A stretch of DNA of 64,000 nt from Coralliovum pocilloporae (lineage in GTDB: Bacteria; Pseudomonadota; Alphaproteobacteria; Rhizobiales; Cohaesibacteraceae): contig NZ_CP132542.1 in the NCBI RefSeq assembly GCF_030845175.1, positions 3,259,501 through 3,323,500 on the forward strand, written 5' to 3'. The translations under genes and the position numbers were made by a program. Below, piece by piece: positions 1 through 7,679 of the stretch. A model generated the notes under the pieces. That model saw only the letters and a list, made by a program, of their open reading frames with translations, had not been told where the DNA came from and made no database searches. Numbering within the stretch: position 1 is the stretch's first letter; the number at the start of each line of letters is the position of its first letter.

Positions 1-338
1 TCGCGTTGATAGGATTGCTCGGCATTATTTGTGCAGCTCTGATAAGCCTCCGAATAACCGCGATAGCCCTGGTTGAATGAGGCGGTCAGCCGTTTCTTGC
101 GCAGCTCATTGGGTTGTTCTGCCTGAAGCAGTGAGGACATACGCTGTCGCCAGAGCTGATTGTCATCCGGTTTGCAGAGGGTCGAGAGGAAGTGCAGCCT
201 TCCCAGAACAACCGCCAGATTACTGAGCTTCTGATCATATGGTGCTGCCTGGTCGAGGCTCTGCGCGGAAGCCTCTCCGGTCATCCAGAGAGACGCAGAT
301 GTGAGCAGGCCGACGCCGAGCAGTCTTGCAATTTTCAT
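1..338 (-). CDS. TIGR02301-like exported protein (3' end cut by window)
   Basis: An open frame runs from an ATG at 338 to the window edge without a stop, giving about 112 residues. The N-terminus is a clear Sec signal peptide: basic MKIAR, a hydrophobic stretch, then a cleavage site after the ASA at about residue 25. The mature part is helical and polar and has Cys residues in LSTLCKPD and YQSCTNN. The exported N-terminus, the LCKPD and RGY..AY..C pattern and the position next to parE fit the small periplasmic TIGR02301 family of alphaproteobacteria, whose function is unknown. It starts 30 bp beyond the parE stop on the same strand, so the two may be cotranscribed. Frame and signal peptide are seen directly; the family name is from memory. 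Confidence 0.72.
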   Translation of the reverse strand, partial: MKIARLLGVGLLTSASLWMTGEASAQSLDQAAPYDQKLSNLAVVLGRLHFLSTLCKPDDNQLWRQRMSSLLQAEQPNELRKKRLTASFNQGYRGYSEAYQSCTNNAEQSYQR

Positions 339-368
339 CAGAACTCTATCCCGGTCCCGGTCTGCGCG

Positions 369-2516
369 TCAGATGTCCAGATCTTCGGCAAATTCCGCGT
401 TTTCCTGAATGAACTCAAACCGGGCTTCCGGCTTGTTGCCCATCAAACGTTCGACAGTCAGCTTGGTCTGCTGCTCTTCCTCATCCCCGACATCCACCCG
501 CAGAAGGGTTCTGTTTTTCGGGTCCATCGTTGTTTCCTTGAGCTGGGCAGGCAGCATTTCGCCAAGGCCCTTGAAGCGGCCGATGTCGATTTTGCCACGA
601 CCCTTGAACTCCGCCTCAAGCAGCTCGTCCTTGTGCAGGTCATCCCGTGCATAGAGCGTTTTTCCGCCCTGGCTGATCCGGTAAAGTGGCGGAACAGCGA
701 GGAACAGGTGGCCGTTGTCAACAAGCTCCGGCATCTCCCGGTAGAAGAAGGTAATCAGCAGCGAAGCAATATGGGCACCGTCAACGTCAGCATCCGTCAT
801 GATGATGACCTTTTCATAGCGGAGGTCGTCATCTCGATACTGACTGCGCGTTCCGCAACCAAGCGCCTGGATCAGGTCGGCAAGCTGCTGGTTGGCTGCA
901 AGCTTTTCCCGCCCGGCATTGGCGACATTGAGGATCTTGCCGCGGAGGGGAAGGATGGCCTGATTGGCCCGGTTGCGGGCCTGTTTGGCAGAACCGCCAG
1001 CGGAATCACCCTCAACGATGAAGATTTCAGAGCCTTGGGCGGCTGTCTGTGAGCAATCGGCGAGCTTGCCCGGCAGGCGCAGCTTGCGCACAGCCGTCTT
1101 GCGGTTGACTTCTTTTTCCTTGCGGCGACGCAGGCGTTCTTCCGCCCGTTCAATCACCCAGTCCAGAAGCTTGTTGGCCTGTTGAGGGGAGGCGGCCAGC
1201 CAGTGATCAAATGCGTCCCGCAGGGCGTTCTCAACAATGCGGGTCGCTTCCGTTGTGGCCAGCTTGTCCTTTGTCTGCCCGACGAACTCCGGCTCGCGGA
1301 TGAACACAGACAGCATGGCGCCTGCGGACGTCATCACGTCATCGCCTGTAATCACCGAGGCTTTCTTGTTGCCGGTAATATCCGCATAGGTTTTCAGCCC
1401 GCGCAGGAGCGCCATCCGAAGGCCGGATTCATGGGTGCCGCCTTCAGGGGTCGGGACCGTATTACAATAGGAATGCACAAAGCCATCACCGCCAAACCAG
1501 GAGACGGCCCATTCAACAGAACCATGACCACCCTGGCGTTCCGTCTTGCCGGAAAAGACCGTGTCGGTGACAAAGTTCTGCTTGCCGAGTGATGAGCTCA
1601 GATAGTCCTTCAGGCCGCCAGGGAAGTGGAACACGGCCTTTTCCTGAGCTTCCGATTTTTCATCGAGAAGGGCCGGGTCACAGGACCAGCGAATTTCGAC
1701 GCCGCCAAAGAGATAGGCTTTTGAACGGGCCATCTTGAACAGGCGGTCAGGACGGAAGCGGGCGGATTTGCCAAAAATTTCAGGATCCGGATGGAAGCGA
1801 ACTCTGGTGCCGCGCCGATTATGGACATCGCCAAGGGATTCGAGTCCGCCTTGCGCAATGCCCCGAGAAAAGCTCTGCCGGTAGAGCTTGCGACCACGGG
1901 CCACTTCAACGACGAGATCATCGGAGAGGGCGTTGACCACCGATACACCGACACCGTGGAGCCCGCCAGAAGTCTCGTAGACCTTTGAATCGAACTTGCC
2001 GCCAGCGTGCAGGGTGGTCATGATCACTTCAAGAGCCGACCTGTCCTTGAATTTGGGATGCGGGTCGACCGGAATGCCGCGACCATTATCCGTAACGGTC
2101 AGATAGCCGTCTGCATCCAGAGCAACTTCAATCCAGGACGCATGACCTGCAACGGCCTCGTCCATGGAATTGTCGATAACTTCGGCAAACAGATGATGCA
2201 GCGCCTTTTCATCGGTGCCGCCAATATACATGCCCGGTCTGCGGCGAACCGGCTCCAGCCCTTCCAGCACCTCGATTGCGGATGCGTCATAATCTTCACC
2301 TGCAACGGCCGCCGGGATTGCGTCTGACTTGCGCGGGGACGGTTTCTTTGACTGAGCGGGTGCTGGGGGCGGGGCTTCTGCAGTCTTCACGGGCTGGCCG
2401 TCTTCCTTGGCGTTCAAGGCCTGCGGTTTGGTCTTGCGTCCGGTTTTTGCCTGCGATGCCTTCAGCGCTGAAACGCTGGCCTCAAGTTCCGCAAAGAGGT
2501 CGTTATCGTTACTCAT
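369..2516 (-). CDS. parE: DNA topoisomerase IV subunit B
   Basis: ATPase subunit of topoisomerase IV, which with ParC decatenates daughter chromosomes. GHKL ATPase motifs are present in order: EVIDNSMDEA (Mg/ATP Asn), DNGRGIP and GGLHGVGVSVVNALS. The C-terminal TOPRIM domain has EGDSAGGSA, PLRGKILNV and MTDADVDGAHI. The length (715 aa from the chosen start) and the TOPRIM sequence without a GyrB-type insertion favour ParE over GyrB. The first 75 residues or so are a Pro/Lys/Ala-rich low-complexity extension before the ATPase fold. The frame is open 14 codons further upstream, but ATG at 2516 is preferred because a GGAAAG Shine-Dalgarno lies a few bases ahead of it and the protein then begins MSNDNDLFAELE. 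Confidence 0.95.
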   Translation of the reverse strand: MSNDNDLFAELEASVSALKASQAKTGRKTKPQALNAKEDGQPVKTAEAPPPAPAQSKKPSPRKSDAIPAAVAGEDYDASAIEVLEGLEPVRRRPGMYIGGTDEKALHHLFAEVIDNSMDEAVAGHASWIEVALDADGYLTVTDNGRGIPVDPHPKFKDRSALEVIMTTLHAGGKFDSKVYETSGGLHGVGVSVVNALSDDLVVEVARGRKLYRQSFSRGIAQGGLESLGDVHNRRGTRVRFHPDPEIFGKSARFRPDRLFKMARSKAYLFGGVEIRWSCDPALLDEKSEAQEKAVFHFPGGLKDYLSSSLGKQNFVTDTVFSGKTERQGGHGSVEWAVSWFGGDGFVHSYCNTVPTPEGGTHESGLRMALLRGLKTYADITGNKKASVITGDDVMTSAGAMLSVFIREPEFVGQTKDKLATTEATRIVENALRDAFDHWLAASPQQANKLLDWVIERAEERLRRRKEKEVNRKTAVRKLRLPGKLADCSQTAAQGSEIFIVEGDSAGGSAKQARNRANQAILPLRGKILNVANAGREKLAANQQLADLIQALGCGTRSQYRDDDLRYEKVIIMTDADVDGAHIASLLITFFYREMPELVDNGHLFLAVPPLYRISQGGKTLYARDDLHKDELLEAEFKGRGKIDIGRFKGLGEMLPAQLKETTMDPKNRTLLRVDVGDEEEQQTKLTVERLMGNKPEARFEFIQENAEFAEDLDI

Positions 2517-2962
2517 TCTGTCTTTCCGCCAAATCCGCCCGCATATATGGTGTCGCATCTATAGCGACGACAGGGCCGAATCAATCACGCATCTGACACA
2601 AGAATACACGAACCGGGAAGATTGTCGTTCCGTCTATGTTCCGTCCGGTCTGGACATGTCTGAGCAGACCTCGGAATGGTCAGAAAAGAGGCGTGGCCAT
2701 CCGTCCGGCTGTATGGTCGGTCGCCATCTTGCCGATATATGATTCAGGCAAGGGAAACCCTGAGTTTTTTGAACTGTTTTAAGTTTGGCATATTTGGTCT
2801 TTATTCACGCTCATTTTATGCTACGGATTACGGACTGGTCGCAATACGACCAAACTTGCTTATTCCATGTCGAAACGATAACAGCTTTGGGTTTACGGCC
2901 CGCGTATATCTGCTGCGGGTTTCGATTTATAACGTGCGACCGAAGTTTGGGAGCTTAGACGA
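2517..2962. other. Intergenic region between divergent parE and etfB
   Basis: No convincing gene was found; the short frames here lack ribosome sites and protein-like composition. It must hold the promoters of parE (minus) and etfBA (plus). A perfect 6-bp dyad, TGGTCG-N5-CGACCA, lies at 2836-2852, about 110 bp before etfB, and could be an operator. A GGGAG Shine-Dalgarno precedes the etfB ATG. Confidence 0.4.
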
Positions 2963-3712
2963 ATGAAGGTTTTGGTACCTTGTAAGCGGGTTGTTGACTA
3001 CAACGTCAAAATTCGCGTGAAAAGTGACGGTTCAGGTGTGGATCTTGCCAATGTCAAGATGGCCATGAATCCGTTTGACGAAATTGCGGTTGAAGCTGCT
3101 CTTCGTCTGAAAGAAGCCGGCAAGGCTTCTGAGGTTGTCGTCGTGTCAATCGGCCCGGCTCAGTCTCAGGAAACGCTGCGGACCGGACTGGCTATGGGTG
3201 CCGACCGCGCTATTCTTATTCAGTCCGACGACGCTGTTGAGCCTCTTGGTGTGGCCAAGGCTCTGAAAGCCGTTGTTGATGAAGAACAGCCAGGCCTCGT
3301 AATCCTCGGCAAGCAGGCAATTGACGATGATGCCAACCAGACAGGCCAGATGCTTTCTGCACTGCTCGGATGGTCCATCGGCACATTCGCTTCCGAGATC
3401 GAGCTGGACGGCGACAAGCTGACAGTCACCCGTGAAGTTGATGCCGGCCTGCAGACCGTTGAACTGAAGACACCGTCAATCCTGACTGCTGATCTTCGTC
3501 TGAACGAGCCACGCTACGCGTCTCTGCCAAACATCATGAAAGCCAAGAAAAAGCCGCTTGATACCAAAGCGATTGCTGATCTCGGCGTTGATGTTGCCCC
3601 GCGTCTGACGGTTCTCAACACCGAAGAACCACCGGCACGTGCTGCTGGTGTGAAGGTCGGATCTGTTTCTGAACTGGTCTCCAAGCTTCGTGATGAAGCT
3701 GGCGTCATCTGA
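2963..3712 (+). CDS. etfB: Electron transfer flavoprotein subunit beta
   Basis: Small subunit of the ETF heterodimer, which accepts electrons from acyl-CoA and N-methyl amine dehydrogenases and passes them to ETF:ubiquinone oxidoreductase. The 249-aa length is standard. It opens with [17 protein letters not shown], as usual for this family, and carries the ETF-beta signature around residues 155-200 ([33 protein letters not shown]). It has a GGGAG Shine-Dalgarno and etfA follows 20 bp later, so the two form an operon. A terminator follows etfA. Confidence 0.96.
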   Translation: MKVLVPCKRVVDYNVKIRVKSDGSGVDLANVKMAMNPFDEIAVEAALRLKEAGKASEVVVVSIGPAQSQETLRTGLAMGADRAILIQSDDAVEPLGVAKALKAVVDEEQPGLVILGKQAIDDDANQTGQMLSALLGWSIGTFASEIELDGDKLTVTREVDAGLQTVELKTPSILTADLRLNEPRYASLPNIMKAKKKPLDTKAIADLGVDVAPRLTVLNTEEPPARAAGVKVGSVSELVSKLRDEAGVI

Positions 3713-3732
3713 TCGGGAAGGAGTGAACGATA

Positions 3733-4665
3733 ATGACAACGCTTTTGTTTGCGGATCATGATAATTCCGCTCTTTCCGATGGCACTGCCAAAGCTCTGAC
3801 CGCTGCTGTTGAACTGGGCTCTGACGTCCATGTTCTGGTTGCCGGTAAAGACTGTGGTGCTGCTGCAGAAGAAGCTTCCAAGCTGTCCGGTGTTGCCAAG
3901 GTTCTGGTTGCTGATGCTGCTGAACTGGAAGCACGTCTGGCCGAGCCGACTGCTGCTCTGATCGTTGGCCTCGCTGGCTCTTATGATGCCATCGTTGCTC
4001 CTGCGACCACAGACGGCAAAAACGTTCTGCCGCGCGTTGCTGCTATTCTGGATGTCATGCAGATCTCGGAAATCACCGCTGTGAAATCCGCTGATACGTT
4101 TGAGCGTCCGATCTATGCAGGTAACGCCATCCAGACAGTTCAGTCCGGTGATGCGAAAAAAGTCATCACGGTCCGGACCGCGTCTTTCGCAGCTGCTGAA
4201 GCTGGCGGTTCTGCACCGGTTGAATCCATTGCTGCTGCTGATAACCCGGGTCTGTCCTCTTTTGTTGAGAACAAACTTTCTGAAAGCGAGCGTCCGGAAC
4301 TGACCTCTGCAAAGATCATCATCTCCGGTGGTCGCGCGCTGGGCTCTGAAGAGAAGTTCCAGGAAGTCATTCTGCCGGTTGCTGACAAGCTTGGTGCCGC
4401 TGTTGGTGCGTCCCGTGCTGCTGTTGATGCCGGTTACGCACCAAACGATTGGCAGGTTGGTCAGACCGGTAAGGTGGTTGCACCTGACCTCTATATCGCT
4501 TGCGGTATCTCAGGCGCTATCCAGCACCTGGCCGGTATGAAAGATTCCAAGATCATCGTTGCCATCAACAAGGACGACGAAGCTCCGATCTTCCAGGTTG
4601 CTGATTACGGTCTCGTTGCAGACCTGTTTGACGCGCTGCCTGAAATGGAAAAAGAACTCGGCTAA
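3733..4665 (+). CDS. etfA: Electron transfer flavoprotein subunit alpha
   Basis: Large FAD-binding subunit of ETF (310 aa, normal length). The N-terminal half is the variable alpha/beta domain. The C-terminal half carries the FAD-binding signature: SGGRALGS near residue 198, [10 protein letters not shown], then [24 protein letters not shown] and [22 protein letters not shown] Shine-Dalgarno sits directly before the ATG. It is cotranscribed with etfB. The base composition of etfBA and of the BCCT gene is rich in GCT and GTT codons compared with other genes here, consistent with high expression. Confidence 0.96.
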   Translation: MTTLLFADHDNSALSDGTAKALTAAVELGSDVHVLVAGKDCGAAAEEASKLSGVAKVLVADAAELEARLAEPTAALIVGLAGSYDAIVAPATTDGKNVLPRVAAILDVMQISEITAVKSADTFERPIYAGNAIQTVQSGDAKKVITVRTASFAAAEAGGSAPVESIAAADNPGLSSFVENKLSESERPELTSAKIIISGGRALGSEEKFQEVILPVADKLGAAVGASRAAVDAGYAPNDWQVGQTGKVVAPDLYIACGISGAIQHLAGMKDSKIIVAINKDDEAPIFQVADYGLVADLFDALPEMEKELG

Positions 4666-4694
4666 CCAGCCGTTCCAGTTCTTTCACATCTTTG

Positions 4695-4727
4695 AAAAAG
4701 CCCGGCCTTGGTGGTCGGGCTTTTTTA
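4695..4727 (+). terminator. Rho-independent terminator of etfBA
   Basis: Ten-base stem AAAAAGCCCG (4695-4704) pairs with CGGGCTTTTT (4716-4725) and runs into a T tract. It lies 30 bp after the etfA stop. Confidence 0.9.
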
Positions 4728-4896
4728 TTACCCGAGAGAATTTCCCTCTCAACGAGGCTGCGGTTGCTCACAAATCACAGGGTGTGAATAAAAATATTCT
4801 GTCGGATCGAGGCAATGCAGGACGGTCATAAATCAGGCTGTTTTCCGTCGGATATTCTGTCTGGGCAGCCCCTTAAAAACGTCGTTAAGAGTCGTA

Positions 4897-4919
4897 AATG
4901 GTACATTTGATGTGCCATT
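4897..4919. promoter_or_regulatory. 23-bp near-perfect dyad upstream of BCCT gene
   Basis: AATGGTACAT (4897-4906), spacer TTG, then ATGTGCCATT (4910-4919). Nine of ten arm positions are complementary. It lies about 220 bp before the transporter start and could be an operator. No regulator can be assigned from sequence. Confidence 0.35.
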
Positions 4920-4958
4920 CAGGATGTTTTTTGAGGTATTGATCGGTTAAGAATAAGT

Positions 4959-4982
4959 TACCTCGGTGGAAGCAGCGAGGTA
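4959..4982 (+). other. Stem-loop upstream of BCCT gene
   Basis: TACCTCG (4959-4965) and CGAGGTA (4976-4982) form a perfect 7-bp stem with a 10-base loop. No T tract follows, so it is not a typical terminator; it could be a second operator or a leader structure. Confidence 0.3.
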
Positions 4983-5024
4983 TCAGTCAATGGGCACAGC
5001 GACAGTCACAAACATGACTGTATA

Positions 5025-5051
5025 TTGACATAATATTTTCATAATTATAGC
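5025..5051 (+). promoter_or_regulatory. Possible sigma-70 promoter of BCCT gene
   Basis: A perfect -35 hexamer TTGACA (5025-5030) is followed after 15 bp by TATAGC (5046-5051). The spacer is short but the surroundings are strikingly AT-rich. It would give a leader of about 80 nt before the ATG at 5140, which has a strong GGAGGAAA ribosome site. Confidence 0.4.
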
Positions 5052-5139
5052 TGTGTGCATTCTGCGTATGCCCATGAGCGCAGAACCCCCGGAGTGATTT
5101 GGGGACAAGTTAAATCTGGGAACGCTCGCGGAGGAAACT

Positions 5140-6981
5140 ATGAGCATTAAACCACCCTTTACCGATCTGGAGATCAAGAAGGCGCCTGGCGGCTTCTACG
5201 AAGGCTACAGCCTGCCGATCGCCCTGATCAGTAAAATCAGCATGGCCCTTCTGGTCATTTGGGCGCTGGTCTGGCCTGCAAACGCAAACAGCGTACTTGG
5301 CAGCCTGAACTGGCGTATTCTGGGAGACTTCAACGCGTTTTATATCGTGATTGTTGGCTTCTTCTTCTTCCTGGCCGTTGTCGCCATTCTGCCTCAGACC
5401 GGCAAGAAGGTGATGGGTCGCCCGGGTGAAGGAAAAGAATTCTCTGACTTTTCCTGGTTCTCAATGATGTTCGGCGCCGGCCTTGGCGTTGGTCTCATGG
5501 TTTTCGCGACCGCTGAACCGCTTAGCCTCTGGGGTTCCAACCCTGAGGTTGTTTCCGGTGCTGTTGCTGGCAAAACAGAAGCTGCTGTTGAGTCCGCATA
5601 TCGCTACACATACCTGCACTATGGCTTCCATGCCTGGGCAATCTATGTGGTGACCGGCCTGTCTCTGGCATACTACGCTTACACACGCGGAATGCCGCTT
5701 ACCATTCGTTCTGCTCTGACACCGCTCTTCGGTAAGCACGTCAATGGCCCGCTCGGCCATCTGGTTGACGTTCTCGGTGTTGTTGCAACGATCCTTGGTG
5801 TGTCCGTGACCATCGGTTTCGGTGTCGCCCAGTTCATCGACGGTGTCTATGCCATCACCGGCATGGAATGGATGATGGATACAAGTGGTGATGCGCCTAA
5901 GCCAGGCACTGTTGGCCTGATTGCTGGCCTTGTTGTCATCATGGGCCTGTCGATCATCTCAGCTGTTTCCGGTGTTGGCCGTGGTGTTAAATACCTCTCC
6001 AACCTGAACCTGGTTCTGTCGCTGATCCTGCTGCTGACCTTCGTTGTTTTCGGCTCCTTCCTGTTTGCCATGACAACCTATGCAACAGCGATGATTGACT
6101 ACATCATCCACTTCATCTCGCTGAGCTTTGGTGCATACAATCCTCAGTCAGAAGCTGCATTCATTGCTGGCCTTCCTGCGGAAGCCAAGCCGTTTGCATC
6201 TGCTCTGAAAGAGGGTGCAACCAATGCATGGGGTTCTTATGATGCATTCAAGTCCGGTCTGACCGGTGAAGCAGCAGCCCTGTCTGAAGAAACCCTTCAG
6301 GCTGCATATGCTGCTGGTAACGAAGGCCGTCAGTTCGGCTGGCAGGCTGGCTGGACCACCTTCTACTGGGCTTGGTGGATCGCGTTCTCCCCGTTCGTTG
6401 GTCTCTTCCTCGCACGCATCTCGCGTGGTCGTACGGTCCGTGAATTCATCATCGGCTGTGTGATTGCTCCGGCTCTGGTCTGCTTTGCCTGGATGACCAT
6501 CCTCGGCGGTACTGCAATTGATCTGGAACTGAACGGTGGTGCTGCTGGTGTCATCTCTGGTGCATCCAACACGGCGAAACTGTTCGTAACCCTGCAGCAG
6601 ATGCTGTCTGGCGGTCTTCTGTCCGCTCTGACTGTCATGTGTGTGGTTCTGATCATGACCTTCCTGGTAACCTCAGCTGACTCCGGCATCCTGGTGATGA
6701 ACACCATCATGTCCGGTGGTGAGCAGGAAACAGGCATCAAGCACCGCATCATCTGGGGTCTGATCCTGACTGCTGTTATCGGCACGCTTATCATCGCCGG
6801 TAAAACAGGCGGTGGTGCAGATCCGCTGGAAGCTCTGAAGAGCGCCATGATTATCGGTGCACTGCCATTCACCATGGTGATGGGTCTGATGTGTATCGCT
6901 CTTGGTAAGGCACTGTTCCGTGACAACCTGCGTGCAAAAGCAGGCGACACGCCAGTGGGCCAGGAAAGCGCTGCTGAATAA
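5140..6981 (+). CDS. BCCT family transporter (betaine/carnitine/choline type)
   Basis: Secondary, usually sodium-coupled, importer of quaternary ammonium or related compatible solutes in the inner membrane; 613 aa with about 12 membrane segments. BCCT hallmarks are seen: the glycine-rich stretch FGAGLGVGLMVFATAEPLS near residue 110 and the Trp-rich segment FYWAWWIAFSPFVGLF near residue 408, followed by RISRGRTVREFI. A loop at residues 330-400 is long and hydrophilic. The TMD and Trp box identify the family, but the substrate is not decided by sequence. The carnitine catabolic operon at 53-59 kb makes carnitine, betaine or a relative plausible. It is flanked by its own promoter region and a terminator, so it is a single-gene unit behind etfBA. 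Confidence 0.9.
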   Translation: MSIKPPFTDLEIKKAPGGFYEGYSLPIALISKISMALLVIWALVWPANANSVLGSLNWRILGDFNAFYIVIVGFFFFLAVVAILPQTGKKVMGRPGEGKEFSDFSWFSMMFGAGLGVGLMVFATAEPLSLWGSNPEVVSGAVAGKTEAAVESAYRYTYLHYGFHAWAIYVVTGLSLAYYAYTRGMPLTIRSALTPLFGKHVNGPLGHLVDVLGVVATILGVSVTIGFGVAQFIDGVYAITGMEWMMDTSGDAPKPGTVGLIAGLVVIMGLSIISAVSGVGRGVKYLSNLNLVLSLILLLTFVVFGSFLFAMTTYATAMIDYIIHFISLSFGAYNPQSEAAFIAGLPAEAKPFASALKEGATNAWGSYDAFKSGLTGEAAALSEETLQAAYAAGNEGRQFGWQAGWTTFYWAWWIAFSPFVGLFLARISRGRTVREFIIGCVIAPALVCFAWMTILGGTAIDLELNGGAAGVISGASNTAKLFVTLQQMLSGGLLSALTVMCVVLIMTFLVTSADSGILVMNTIMSGGEQETGIKHRIIWGLILTAVIGTLIIAGKTGGGADPLEALKSAMIIGALPFTMVMGLMCIALGKALFRDNLRAKAGDTPVGQESAAE

Positions 6982-7011
6982 GCAACCGCTTGGTAACACG
7001 ACGAAATAAAG

Positions 7012-7040
7012 AAGCCCCGCTCTTGCGAGCGGGGCTTTTT
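7012..7040 (+). terminator. Rho-independent terminator of BCCT gene
   Basis: AAGCCCCGCTC (7012-7022), loop TTGC, GAGCGGGGCTT (7027-7037), then T residues. It is a strong hairpin 30 bp after the stop. Confidence 0.93.
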
Positions 7041-7093
7041 CTATGGGAATTCATTAAGCACCAAACCTCTAGCCTGAGTTTGTAGCGGTACTT

Positions 7094-7200
7094 TAGAGCG
7101 TGTTACGCCAAAGTGGGGACCGGTTTGGCGATAAACAACCCGTGTTATCAAAGGCATAGAGCATGCGCATGAATCCTGTTCATCGCAAAATGCTCTAAGA
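7094..7200. repeat. Dispersed palindromic repeat, copy A
   Basis: About 107 bp that align over their length with 14648-14757. Two hairpins are visible: CGCCAAA (7106-7112) with TTTGGCG (7124-7130), and TAGAGCAT (7157-7164) with ATGCTCTA (7190-7197), which encloses further imperfect pairing (ATGAA/TTCAT). The core GTGGGGACCGGTTTGGCG resembles intergenic repeats common in Hyphomicrobiales genomes. No coding potential. Confidence 0.7.
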
Positions 7201-7267
7201 GTTCGTTTTTGCGCGAGTTTTTATCTGAAAAGTCGATCAACTTTTCTGAAACACGCTGTAAGAACAA

Positions 7268-7561
7268 TCAAGATGCTTCGAGAATGAGAATCTCGGCAAT
7301 CCCGGCATTCTCCCGATGGGCTTTCGCAGCCTGATATTCGTCTGAGTGATAACAGGCGAGGGCGGTCTCCATGTCCTCAAACTCAATGACGACGTTCCGT
7401 GGCCTGCCACCTGATCCTTCAAGATGTTCCACACGACCGCCGCGCGCCAGAACCCTGGCATTGTACTTCTCGAACGCTTTTGATGCTCCATCAGCATAGA
7501 GCTTGTAAGGCTCTGGATCGGTTACTGTCACATGTGCGATCCAGTAGGCTTTCTTTGGCAT
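7268..7561 (-). CDS. DUF1330 family protein
   Basis: A 97-aa dimeric alpha/beta-barrel type protein of the DUF1330 family. It has the typical opening MPKKAYWIAHVTVTDPE, a central GGRVEHLEG turn, and the closing pattern FEDMETALACYHSDEYQAAKAHRE. Family members are small cytosolic proteins of unknown biochemical role. The longer frame starting at 7642 is rejected because it runs back through the phoX terminator, while the ATG at 7561 has an AGAGG element upstream and gives the standard family N-terminus. It is monocistronic. Confidence 0.88.
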   Translation of the reverse strand: MPKKAYWIAHVTVTDPEPYKLYADGASKAFEKYNARVLARGGRVEHLEGSGGRPRNVVIEFEDMETALACYHSDEYQAAKAHRENAGIAEILILEAS

Positions 7562-7626
7562 ATTCCTTATCCTCTTTGGTTGGACCCTAAGAGGAATGAT
7601 CAACCGACGCTGCACGAAACACAAAC

Positions 7627-7659
7627 AAAAACGGCGGGGCATTGCTGCTCCGCCGTTTT
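7627..7659 (-). terminator. Rho-independent terminator of phoX-like gene
   Basis: AACGGCGG and CCGCCGTT arms within 7627-7659, flanked by A and T tracts. It lies 20 bp after the phoX stop on the minus strand and would work in that direction. Confidence 0.88.
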
Positions 7660-7679
7660 CTTACTTCATGGTGTCGGGT

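Noticed and set aside
192..1052. Plus-strand frame opposite parE
   Set aside because: It is antisense to parE motifs and to the TIGR02301-like gene; no ribosome site.
2836..2852. TGGTCG-N5-CGACCA as FadR-type operator for etfBA
   Set aside because: Half-sites resemble FadR but the spacing is too wide; kept only as an unassigned dyad.
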